NCBI GenBank assembly: GCA_031272035.1
Contig: JAISUO010000021.1
Span: forward strand, 1 to 45,972
Source of the DNA: Synergistaceae bacterium
GTDB lineage: Bacteria > Synergistota > Synergistia > Synergistales > Aminobacteriaceae
Reading direction: 5' to 3'
Length of the DNA stretch: 45,972 nucleotides
The notes beneath the pieces are model-generated. The model worked only from the letters and a program-made list of their open reading frames with translations, searched no databases and had not been told where the DNA came from. Positions 22,725-29,948 of this stretch are shown here, piece by piece. The position numbers were made by a program, and so were the translations under genes. Each line of letters starts with the position of its first letter. Positions within the stretch are counted from its first letter, which is position 1.

Positions 22725-23318
22725 ATGGCAAATTTTGAACCAATATCTGCCGACCGTCCCAAAAACGCGGCCCTCCGCGAGTCCGAGACAATCCGCGTCA
22801 TTATGGGACGACGCAGTATTCGAGTTTTCGAAGCTCGTCCGGTGGAACCGGAAAAAGTCGAAATCCTTTTGGAATGCGCCTTCGCCGCGCCCAGCGCCAT
22901 GAACATCCGGCCCTGTCACTTCATACGCATAGACAGCCGGAAACTTCTGGACGCCATCGGCGCCGCCTCCGAACGCACCCGCATGGTGGGTTCCGCGCCT
23001 CTGGCCATCGCCGTTTGCGTGGACGTGGCAAATTACGAAAAAATCCACCATCTGACGGATGGAACCTGGATGGAGGACGGCGCCTGCGCCATGGAGAACA
23101 TCCTGCTCGCCGCCCGGGCGCTGGGCCTGGAGGGCGCCTGGCTGCAAATCGCCAATCGACCCGAACGGGAAAACGTCGTCCCTCCCCTGCTGGGCCTGCC
23201 GGAGGGGTTCCGGCTTTTCTCCCTGGCCGTTCTGGGATACGGAGCGGAAATCAAGGCGCCTCACAGCGGCGTGACTCCGGATCACCTGCACTGCAACGGC
23301 TGGGAACTCTGCAAATGA
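22725..23318 (+). CDS. Nitroreductase family protein
   Basis: A 197-residue FMN-dependent oxidoreductase. The FMN-contact start is RRSIRVFEARPVEPEKVEIL, followed by APSAMNIRPCHFI. The second FMN region comprises DGACAMENILLAARALGL and GAWL, and a C-terminal CNGWELCK carries two Cys. The family reduces nitro groups, quinones or flavins with NAD(P)H. The natural substrate cannot be told. ATG 22725 has GAAAGGAAG upstream. The racemase-like gene follows after six bases, so the two are co-transcribed. Confidence 0.88.
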   Translation: MANFEPISADRPKNAALRESETIRVIMGRRSIRVFEARPVEPEKVEILLECAFAAPSAMNIRPCHFIRIDSRKLLDAIGAASERTRMVGSAPLAIAVCVDVANYEKIHHLTDGTWMEDGACAMENILLAARALGLEGAWLQIANRPERENVVPPLLGLPEGFRLFSLAVLGYGAEIKAPHSGVTPDHLHCNGWELCK

Positions 23319-23324
23319 AACCGG

Positions 23325-24185
23325 ATGGAAAAAAGCATGAACATGTCGACTGAAAGGACACGAGAAGTCCAGTTTGTGAAACTGAGCCCCACGCAAAACA
23401 TGACGATTCTGGTGGAAACCCCCATGGACCGGAGTCTGTATGGCAGGGTGGGAGCGGCAATTATGGCCTATGAAAACGTTTACGCGGAACAGGTCGGTTT
23501 TCTGGAACGCCCGGCGGGAAACGCGTGGGCAAGGCTGCACATGTCGGGGGGCGAATTTTGCGGCAACGCGACGATGAGCCTGGCCGCCTGGCTGGCCTTT
23601 CAAAAGGGCTATCGGGAGGGCGAAGAGCTGAAAATTCCTCTGGAGGTCTCCGGCGCGGAGGAGATTATGGAGTGCGGGATACGCCCCGCCGGAAGCGGTT
23701 ATTTCGGAACGGTGCGTATGCCGCTCCCGAAAAGCATGGAGGAAATCAGGCTGCCGACGGGTAAAACGGTGAAGACATTCACCGCGGTCCACATGCCAGG
23801 CATCACCCACATCATCGCGCCTCTGAAGGACATGGGAGACGATCCCAGGGGCATGGCGCTGGAGAACGTTCAGAAATGGGGCGAGGCGCTGGAGGCTCCC
23901 GCCTTCGGCATTGTGCTCCACGACGCCGAAGCCTGCCGCATAGAGCCTCTGGTGTGCGTCAGGGAAACGGGCTCTCTCGTCTGGGAACGGGGCTGTGGCA
24001 GCGGGACCGCCGCGCTGGGCGTTTATGAAGCCCTTCGAACCGGCAAAAGCGCCGCTCTGCGGGTGGCCCAGCCTGGAGGCGTCATCGAGGTGAAGGCGGA
24101 CTGTCGCGACGGAGTCATCCAAAACCTCCAAATAACGGGAAGAGTCGATATTGTCGCCCGGGGAACCGCGTTTATACCCGATTAA
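23325..24185 (+). CDS. CntK-like amino-acid racemase (DapF fold)
   Basis: A 286-residue two-cysteine, cofactor-independent racemase. Catalytic cysteines are Cys79 in MSGGEFCGNATMS and Cys224 in WERGCGSGTAALGVYEA. Beyond the general diaminopimelate epimerase fold, SPTQNMTILV, AEQVGFLE and VAQPGGVIEV match the histidine racemase CntK of staphylopine synthesis, not DapF itself. Inversion of histidine or a similar amino acid is therefore the leading guess. No nicotianamine-synthase-like gene is nearby, so staphylopine production is not implied. ATG codons at 23337 and 23343 are alternative starts. A YuiF-type permease, suggested to carry histidine in Bacillus, is encoded convergently right after it. 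Confidence 0.82.
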   Translation: MEKSMNMSTERTREVQFVKLSPTQNMTILVETPMDRSLYGRVGAAIMAYENVYAEQVGFLERPAGNAWARLHMSGGEFCGNATMSLAAWLAFQKGYREGEELKIPLEVSGAEEIMECGIRPAGSGYFGTVRMPLPKSMEEIRLPTGKTVKTFTAVHMPGITHIIAPLKDMGDDPRGMALENVQKWGEALEAPAFGIVLHDAEACRIEPLVCVRETGSLVWERGCGSGTAALGVYEALRTGKSAALRVAQPGGVIEVKADCRDGVIQNLQITGRVDIVARGTAFIPD

Positions 24186-24299
24186 AGTAAAGACCCGACA
24201 ATTCAAACAGGAAAAAGAAAAACGGTAACGGAGAATCGAGTTTTCCCCGTTACCGTTTTTATTGAATTGAATTTCAGCCCTTCGGAGGTCTTTACTTTA
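24183..24299. terminator. Nested bidirectional terminator between convergent genes
   Basis: The inner stem pairs AAAAACGGTAACGG (24218-24231) with CCGTTACCGTTTTT (24247-24260), a 14-bp arm with A/T tails that works in both directions. An outer pair, TAAAGTAAAGACC (24183-24195) and GGTCTTTACTTTA (24287-24299), is a perfect 13-bp inverted repeat that includes the stop codons of both flanking genes. Confidence 0.88.
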
Positions 24300-25604
24300 G
24301 TACAGCAGCATGGCCCCGATCATGGCAAAAATAATGAGAGGGATATTGTAATGCAGGAAGGTCGGCACACAGGTATCCCAGATGTGATTGTGCTGTCCGT
24401 CCGCGTTGAGTCCCGATGTGGGGCCAAGGGTGGAGTCGGAAGCGGGAGATCCCGCGTCTCCCAGAGCCGCGGCCGCGGCCAGAAGGCAGGCGGTGGCTCC
24501 AACGCTGAAGCCCAGTTGCGTGGCCAGAGGGCAATAAATCGCGGCTACAACGGGAATCGTTCCGAAGGAAGTTCCAATGCCCATCGTCACCAGAAGCCCG
24601 ATCAGAAGCATCAGGAAGGCTCCCCAGGCCTGACTGCCTCCCACCATGTTCACGACGGCCGCAACCAGCTCGTCGACGCCTTTCGTTTCACGAATGACCG
24701 TGCCGTACCCGGCCGCAACCAGCATGATCATGGCGATGAGGCCCATGAGCTTGATCCCTCCGGCCACGGAGGAGTCGAGTTCCTTCCAGTGAATCGCTCC
24801 CGTCACCGTCATCAGAAGAAGCGCGGCCAGAGCGCCGAGGGGCAGAGAACTGGTGAGCAGCTGCACCCCGAAGGCCACAAATACCGCGGCCAGCGTCGCC
24901 AGGTGCTTCAGGTTCAGGTGATCCGTCACCGCGTGAGTTTCATCCAGGCCGGCAATTTCGCGATTCTCATAGGACCGGGGTCGGGCATAGGAAAGGAAAA
25001 TGGCGCACAGCAGACCAAAGATCATCCCGCCTCCAAGAATCCAGGTGTAATGCCACATGTTGGCCTTGTCGATGGTCAGGCCATTGTTGCCCATCTCCGC
25101 GGCCAGAATGCCGTGGAAAATCATGCCGAAGCCAAAAGGCAGAGCGATATAGGGCGCTTTCAGTCCGAAGGTCAGAGAACAGGCCACCGCTCTGCGGTCG
25201 ATTTTGAGCTGATTGAAAAGCTCCAGCATGGGGGGAATGAGGATGGGAATGAACGCGATGTGGATGGGGATCAGGTTCTGGGAGAGACAGGCCACCGCCG
25301 CCAGAAGAAGCAGCAGGAAAAATTTGCGTCCCCGCACGATTTCCGTCAGGCGCCTGCAGGCCAGATGAGGCAGTCCGGTGGTACTGATGGCCACGGCCAG
25401 GGTCCCCAGCAAAACGTAACTGAGGGCGGTCTCGGAATTTCCTCCCATTCCGCCGATCAGAACCTCGATCGTGCGGGCCAGAGGCATACCCGCGGCCCAG
25501 CCGGCCACCAGCGCGGAAAACAAAAGAGCCAGAAGAACATTGAGGTTGAACAAACACAGCAAAATCATCACTACAACGGAAAGAACTACAGGATTCATCA
25601 ACAA
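24297..25604 (-). CDS. YuiF-like Na+/H+ antiporter-family amino-acid permease
   Basis: An integral membrane protein of about 435 residues with 11-12 hydrophobic segments in the NhaC/YuiF group. Typical elements are SYVLLGTLAVAISTTGLPHL, IPIHIAFIPILIPPML, the polar loop GDAGSPASDSTLGPTSGLN with NADGQHNHIWDTCVPTF, and a C-terminal helix. B. subtilis YuiF has been proposed to transport histidine; transport of an amino acid with Na+ or H+ is the likely role. The start is uncertain: ATG 25598 is 14 bases after AGGAG, whereas TTG 25604 is at the usual distance of eight. It is convergent with the racemase gene, which strengthens a link to histidine or a related amino acid. Confidence 0.83.
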   Translation of the reverse strand: MLMNPVVLSVVVMILLCLFNLNVLLALLFSALVAGWAAGMPLARTIEVLIGGMGGNSETALSYVLLGTLAVAISTTGLPHLACRRLTEIVRGRKFFLLLLLAAVACLSQNLIPIHIAFIPILIPPMLELFNQLKIDRRAVACSLTFGLKAPYIALPFGFGMIFHGILAAEMGNNGLTIDKANMWHYTWILGGGMIFGLLCAIFLSYARPRSYENREIAGLDETHAVTDHLNLKHLATLAAVFVAFGVQLLTSSLPLGALAALLLMTVTGAIHWKELDSSVAGGIKLMGLIAMIMLVAAGYGTVIRETKGVDELVAAVVNMVGGSQAWGAFLMLLIGLLVTMGIGTSFGTIPVVAAIYCPLATQLGFSVGATACLLAAAAALGDAGSPASDSTLGPTSGLNADGQHNHIWDTCVPTFLHYNIPLIIFAMIGAMLLY

Positions 25605-25630
25605 GATAGCAACTCCTGCCTTTCTGTAAT

Positions 25631-25691
25631 GTATAGAACACATAGAACAGAGAACTGTTCCATTAAAACCCCATTAAACCCCATAAAACCC
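25631..25691 (-). repeat. Short tandem repeats upstream of the YuiF-like gene
   Basis: ATAGAACAC and ATAGAACAG (25633-25650) are adjacent copies. Further on are CATTAAAACCC, CATTAAACCC and CATAAAACCC (25661-25691), three near-identical 10-11 bp units. The following bases to about 25999 are AT-rich, with no gene visible. Confidence 0.75.
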
Positions 25692-25999
25692 GATCCCGCC
25701 GCTGCCTTTCATCTACACGCGATTTCCCGAACATGAAAAGATGAAATCATGCAGGACAAAACTATTTTTTTAGTATAGTATAAATTTTCCCATATTGCTA
25801 TTCAGCAAAGATACTTAATTTTTCAAAGCCATTAGAACATAACAGCTAATCATTGTAATATTTTATTGCACTAAATTAATTTATAAAAACGTAACAAAAC
25901 GGGATAATAAAACAGGAGAGACGATTGGACTTTTCTCTCCTGCTTTTGGACAACCTGAGCGGCGAAAGCGGTAACTTACGCGAAGCCCGCGGTTCGAGC

Positions 26000-26103
26000 C
26001 TCTGATTTCAGGTTTGACTTCAAATTTGACTTCAACTCTGTTTTCAATCTAATTTTCAATCTGATTTCAATATCTGATTTCAAATGAATGTTTCAAATGA
26101 ATG
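26000..26103 (-). repeat. Array of about seven 12-bp units after an MBL gene
   Basis: Units resembling TCTGATTTCAA (plus strand) run head to tail with 11-13 bp period from 26000 to 26083, each differing by one to four bases. TTTCAAATGAATG is then duplicated perfectly (26078-26090 and 26091-26103). The array abuts the stop codon of the MBL gene. There are no unique spacers, so this is not a CRISPR array. Confidence 0.85.
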
Positions 26104-27054
26104 TCAATCGCTTCGTTTGCAGCGCCACAGCAGGCGGCAGTTCTCCACGAAGGGCTCCACCCTGTCCTGTTCCGACAGATACGTCAAATGGGCGGAGATG
26201 GAGGTCAGATTAAGCAGCAGATGTAAAGCGTCCATCTCCAGGCCGTTGGCAACTCCGATCCGGGACAAAATTTCCTCCCGGGTCAGAGGCGTTTCAGCCT
26301 CCTTCAGAGTTCGCTCCACGGCATCGCTGATCCAGGCCAGCCCTTCTCGATTCTGCCGGACCAGTTCATGAATGTCCGACGTGACCGGCGCGTGGCAGGG
26401 TACGAACCACCTCGCCTCCGCGGCCTCGATGCGGTCCAGCGTCTTATAGGCGCTCGTCACGTCGAGCATCACGCAAAAACGATATTTGAGAAGAATCGCC
26501 GGTTCGAACAGCGCGTCCGCCAGAAAAAAAACGCCATCCGGAGTCTTTACGCCGATCATGTCGAGAAAATGTCCCGGAAGAGGCGTCGCCGTCAGCTCCG
26601 TGTCCATAATCGAATAGTCGGTATCCAGGGCCTCGCTCATGGAGGACTTCGAGATGGGAACCGCTTTGGCCTCTCCGATAAACGTCACCCGCGAAGGCTG
26701 AGCCTCGCTGAACTTCCCCCGAATCGCCCTGAAGGGCCAGGCCGACCAGAGCAGCAACGGTTCGAGAGAGGTGTGCTCCGTCAGCATTCCCTCGATGCGG
26801 GTGGTCCAGACCTCGCAGTTTGTGCGTTTTTGAATGAAGGCGTTTCCCCCGATGTGGTCGGCGTTGGAGTGGGTATTGACGATGGCCCGAAGAGGAATCC
26901 CCCGTTTTTCGTTCAGCAGTCTCAGAATTTTTCGTCCGTGGTCCTCGTCCAGACCGGTGTCGATCAGGTAACCCTGGCCTTTTTCCTCGTAATAACCGAT
27001 ATTTACTCGTCCTGGTATGTACCAGGTACGCTCTCCAAGCTGTATCAGTTCCAT
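26104..27054 (-). CDS. MBL-fold metallo-hydrolase
   Basis: A 316-residue metallo-beta-lactamase-fold protein. The metal motif reads THSNADHIGGNAFI, so the second His of the usual HxHxDH is Asn. Other ligands appear in PLPGHFLD, FLADALFEP and PCHAPV. Residues about 245-316 are a helical C-terminal extension resembling a winged helix. Function is unknown; hydrolysis of a thioester, ester or phosphodiester is typical of the fold. ATG 27054 has AAGGTG six bases upstream and starts five bases after the rlmD stop, so it is the last gene of the HAD-rlmD-MBL operon. A tandem-repeat array begins right after its stop. Confidence 0.82.
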   Translation of the reverse strand: MELIQLGERTWYIPGRVNIGYYEEKGQGYLIDTGLDEDHGRKILRLLNEKRGIPLRAIVNTHSNADHIGGNAFIQKRTNCEVWTTRIEGMLTEHTSLEPLLLWSAWPFRAIRGKFSEAQPSRVTFIGEAKAVPISKSSMSEALDTDYSIMDTELTATPLPGHFLDMIGVKTPDGVFFLADALFEPAILLKYRFCVMLDVTSAYKTLDRIEAAEARWFVPCHAPVTSDIHELVRQNREGLAWISDAVERTLKEAETPLTREEILSRIGVANGLEMDALHLLLNLTSISAHLTYLSEQDRVEPFVENCRLLWRCKRSD

Positions 27055-27059
27055 AAAAA

Positions 27060-28397
27060 TCACCTTCTCCGTTCCAGCAGCACAACCGTTTCCACGTGAA
27101 CCGTCTGCGGAAACATGTCGAACGCTCGTATGGATTTCACCGTATATTTTGTCTTCTTTTCGCCATCGGTCAGAATTTTGAGATCCCGGGCCAGGGTCGA
27201 GGGATTGCAGGAAACATACACAATCCGTTCCGGAGCAAACTCCCCTGTTTTGTCCAGAACCCGACGTTCACATCCGCTTCGGGGCGGATCCAGCACCACC
27301 GAATCATACTCTCCCGTCAGGTCCGTCATCACATCCTCCGCCCTGCCGCAGAGGGCTCGAACGTTACCGATGCCGTTGTCCTCCAGATTTTTCTTCATCA
27401 GTCCCACCGCGCCGCGCCATTCCTCCACGGCGGTCACAAAACCGACCTCAGAGAGATAGCAGGTCATGGACCCCACCCCGCTGTAAAGCTCCAGCGTTTT
27501 TCCGGCGGCAAGTCCCTGTACGTGGCGATACAGGCGAATCGACTGGTCCGTGTTGACCTGGAAGAAGGACTCCGTATCGTACCTGAGCGTCCAGCCGTCC
27601 AGACGTTCCGAGATCAGGCCGTCTCCCCGGAGCACCTCCGTCCGCTCCCCCAAAATCACGTTTCCGGGACGCAGGTTGTGATTCAGCGTCAGGGTGGTCA
27701 CATTTTTCAAAATACCGCTCAAACTCGCTATTTTCTTCATTTTCGCGGTGTCCAGCCGGCTGCCGACCACCAGAGAAAACAGCGTTTCGCCGGTATGGAG
27801 TCCGGCCCGCAGAACGATATGCCTCAGAGTCCCCTTCATTTCCCGATCGCTCCAGGCGTCCATGCCCAGCTTCGGCAACTCCCTCTGAAGAACTCCGAAA
27901 TGCCGGTTCAGCGGCGCGGCGTTCACAGGACAGCTTTCCAGCTGCACCAGGCGATGACTGCCAGCCTGATAAAATCCCGCCACGGGTTTGCCCCGAATCT
28001 TTCGCACGGGAAAGGAGGCCTTGTTGCGATAACCCCAGATCTGAGGGCTCGGTGCGCATTCCAGCCCGGAAAACCCCTCCTCTCGAAGATCGAACCCTCC
28101 GATACGGGCCAGCGCGTCCCGAACCAGGCCAGCCTTGAGCTCCGTCTGAAGGCCGTATTCGGCGTGCTGCAGCTGACAGCTTCCACAGCTCTCGAACACG
28201 GGACAGGCGGGAGCGATTCTGCGGGGGTGAGCTTCCTTCAGAGCCACCAGGCGCGCCACGGCAAAATCCTTTTTCCGGACGACGACCTCCGCCTCCACTG
28301 TTTCTTCCGGCAGGGCCCCCGGCACAAACACGACCCCCTCTTCCGTACGGGCAATACCGCTGCCGTCACTGGACATTTTTTCGATTTTGAGTTCCAT
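27060..28397 (-). CDS. rlmD: 23S rRNA (uracil-C5)-methyltransferase, RlmD/RumA family
   Basis: A 445-residue SAM-dependent RNA methyltransferase. A short TRAM domain (residues 1-55) precedes a 4Fe-4S cluster site CPVFESCGSC (C-x5-C-x2-C) with a fourth Cys in LESCPVNA. The catalytic domain shows LELYSGVGSMTCYLSE (SAM), VVLDPPRSGCERRVLD, and the nucleophilic Cys in YVSCNPSTLARDL. It methylates C5 of a uracil in 23S rRNA; whether U1939 or U747 cannot be told, since Gram-positive-type relatives can do both. ATG 28397 has a somewhat distant AGGAG site. It lies 39 bases after the HAD gene. Confidence 0.92.
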   Translation of the reverse strand: MELKIEKMSSDGSGIARTEEGVVFVPGALPEETVEAEVVVRKKDFAVARLVALKEAHPRRIAPACPVFESCGSCQLQHAEYGLQTELKAGLVRDALARIGGFDLREEGFSGLECAPSPQIWGYRNKASFPVRKIRGKPVAGFYQAGSHRLVQLESCPVNAAPLNRHFGVLQRELPKLGMDAWSDREMKGTLRHIVLRAGLHTGETLFSLVVGSRLDTAKMKKIASLSGILKNVTTLTLNHNLRPGNVILGERTEVLRGDGLISERLDGWTLRYDTESFFQVNTDQSIRLYRHVQGLAAGKTLELYSGVGSMTCYLSEVGFVTAVEEWRGAVGLMKKNLEDNGIGNVRALCGRAEDVMTDLTGEYDSVVLDPPRSGCERRVLDKTGEFAPERIVYVSCNPSTLARDLKILTDGEKKTKYTVKSIRAFDMFPQTVHVETVVLLERRR

Positions 28398-28436
28398 GGC
28401 TGTTTTGATTTCTCCTGGTCAGCGCGCAATATAAAA

Positions 28437-29291
28437 TCAGCGCAAAATATATTTTCGAAAGGCCACGGCGACCCCGTCGCAGTCGTTGGACTCCGTGACA
28501 AAATCCGCCATGGCTTTGGCTTCTTCGCAGGCGTTGCCCATGGCCACCGCAAGTCCCGCCTCCGCAAACATCGGAGTATCGTTCAGGTAGTCGCCGAAAA
28601 CGCAGATTTCCTCCTTCGGGATATTCATCAGACGGGCGAGCTGACGAAGGCCATAGCCCTTGTCCACGCCCGAAGCCATAATATCGACCAGAAGCGGGTC
28701 GGAGGAGGTGGCGGCAAGTTCTTTTTTCCCGCTCAGAAATTTCCGGATACGGGCCTTCTCCTCCTCGTTCGAGCGATAAATCAGAACCTTGTGAATGGGG
28801 ATCTCCAGCGCGTTTTTGTGCCCGTCGTCGAAAAACTGCAGCGGCGTTTCCTCCACGCCCGCCTCGAAGGCGATTTTATTGTAATTGATGAAACGTTCGA
28901 TGCACTTCCCCTCCCGTGAAAAAAATCCCCCCTGGGGCCCCAGCGCGCAGTAGTCGAGCTTCCAGGCGGCGCAGAAGGCGAAGAGGCTTTCCGCGTCCTC
29001 CACGGGAAGGGGTCTGCAGTGAAGAACCTCGTTTTTCAGAGGGTCCACGACCGCCGCGCCGTTGCCGGAGATGAAGGGGATGTCCAGCTCCAGCCGTTTC
29101 ACGTAGGCGGCAAGCATGAGGTAAAGCCGTCCGGAGCAAATCGTGGTGGCAATCCCCTGCCGCCGGCCCAGGCGAATTGCCTCCATGGCGGGCTCCGAAA
29201 TTTTTTTCCCGCTGTCCAGCAGGGTTCCGTCCATATCGCAGACCACGAGGCGAATCCCTTTTCCCGCGGCCTTCCGTTCCTCTTCCGTCAT
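28437..29291 (-). CDS. Cof-type HAD hydrolase
   Basis: A 284-residue HAD-superfamily phosphatase of the Cof/YbiV kind, acting on small phosphorylated metabolites such as sugar phosphates or flavin phosphates. Motif I is VVCDMDGTLLDSGKKIS with the nucleophile Asp, motif II is TTICSGRLY, a type IIB cap occupies about residues 85-190, and motifs III/IV are DKGYGLRQLA and FGDYLNDTPMFAEAG. ATG 29291 is six bases after GGGGAGG. It is the first gene of a three-gene minus-strand operon with rlmD and the MBL gene. Confidence 0.9.
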   Translation of the reverse strand: MTEEERKAAGKGIRLVVCDMDGTLLDSGKKISEPAMEAIRLGRRQGIATTICSGRLYLMLAAYVKRLELDIPFISGNGAAVVDPLKNEVLHCRPLPVEDAESLFAFCAAWKLDYCALGPQGGFFSREGKCIERFINYNKIAFEAGVEETPLQFFDDGHKNALEIPIHKVLIYRSNEEEKARIRKFLSGKKELAATSSDPLLVDIMASGVDKGYGLRQLARLMNIPKEEICVFGDYLNDTPMFAEAGLAVAMGNACEEAKAMADFVTESNDCDGVAVAFRKYILR

Positions 29292-29365
29292 TGAGAGCCT
29301 CCCCAAAAAATCTTTTCAGCCTCCAAGTATACCTGAAGACGGCATAACCTGCCCGAAAGCCGTGC

Positions 29366-29371
29366 TAAAAT
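29366..29371 (+). promoter_or_regulatory. Extended -10 element before the acetyltransferase
   Basis: TGC-TAAAAT (TG at 29363-29364, hexamer 29366-29371) is an extended -10 promoter element 46 bases before the start codon, in the divergent gap after the HAD gene. No good -35 is visible. Confidence 0.35.
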
Positions 29372-29417
29372 TACGAACATCCGCAAAGTCATACATCTTT
29401 TAAAGGAAGTGAAAGGC

Positions 29418-29930
29418 ATGGACAAAGAGATGGATGTGGTTCTTCGAGCCATGACCCCGGAGGACTGGCCCCAGGTGGCCGAGATCTACCGGCAGGGCAT
29501 CGAGACGGGGCTCTCCACTCTGGAGGCGGAAGTTCCCCCCTACGAAAAATGGAACCAGGCGCATATCGAAGGATGCCGCATCGTCGCTCTGATCGATGGG
29601 GAAATCGTGGGATGGGTCGTCCTCTCTCCTGTCAGCGGACGACGGGTCTACGCCGGAGTTGCGGAGGTCAGCATCTACGTCTCCGAAAGGCATCGAGGAC
29701 GAAAAATAGGAGAAATTTTGCTGAAGGCCCTGATCGAGGCCTCGGAGGAAGCGGGGTTCTGGACCCTCCAGTCCGGCATACAGGACGCCAACGCCCCCAG
29801 CATCGCCCTGCACCACAAATGCGGGTTCAGGACTGTGGGGTTTCGGGAACGCCTTGGCCGCGACAAAAACGGGAGGTGGTGGAATCTCCTTCTGCTGGAG
29901 CGCCGCAGCGCAAAAAACGGGATGGAATGA
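29418..29930 (+). CDS. GNAT acetyltransferase, phosphinothricin N-acetyltransferase-like
   Basis: A 170-residue acetyl-CoA-dependent N-acetyltransferase. It shows the Pat/Bar pattern: MTPEDWPQVAEIYRQGI, TGLSTLEAEVPPYEKW, the acetyl-CoA loop ERHRGRKIGEILL, and APSIALHHKCGFRTVG then RWWNLLLLERR. Bacterial members often acetylate methionine sulfone or sulfoximine and other amino-acid analogues. ATG 29418 is nine bases after AAAGGAAG; a GTG at 29409 touches that site. It ends 18 bases before the convergent ATPase gene. Confidence 0.88.
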   Translation: MDKEMDVVLRAMTPEDWPQVAEIYRQGIETGLSTLEAEVPPYEKWNQAHIEGCRIVALIDGEIVGWVVLSPVSGRRVYAGVAEVSIYVSERHRGRKIGEILLKALIEASEEAGFWTLQSGIQDANAPSIALHHKCGFRTVGFRERLGRDKNGRWWNLLLLERRSAKNGME

Positions 29931-29948
29931 GTGACGGAACAGAAAAAG

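Noticed and set aside
23325-24185. Diaminopimelate epimerase DapF or a complete staphylopine cluster
   Set aside because: The motifs resemble CntK rather than DapF, and there are no CntL- or CntM-like genes nearby.
24267-25736. 489-codon plus-strand frame opposite the YuiF-like permease
   Set aside because: The minus strand carries clear membrane helices and family motifs; the plus frame is a compositional shadow.
26000-26103. Possible small CRISPR array
   Set aside because: Units are 11-13 bp, degenerate and contiguous with no unique spacers, and no cas genes are present.
27096-28919. 607-codon plus-strand frame opposite rlmD
   Set aside because: The minus strand encodes RlmD with all catalytic motifs; the plus frame shows His/Arg/Gly-rich shadow composition and no ribosome site.
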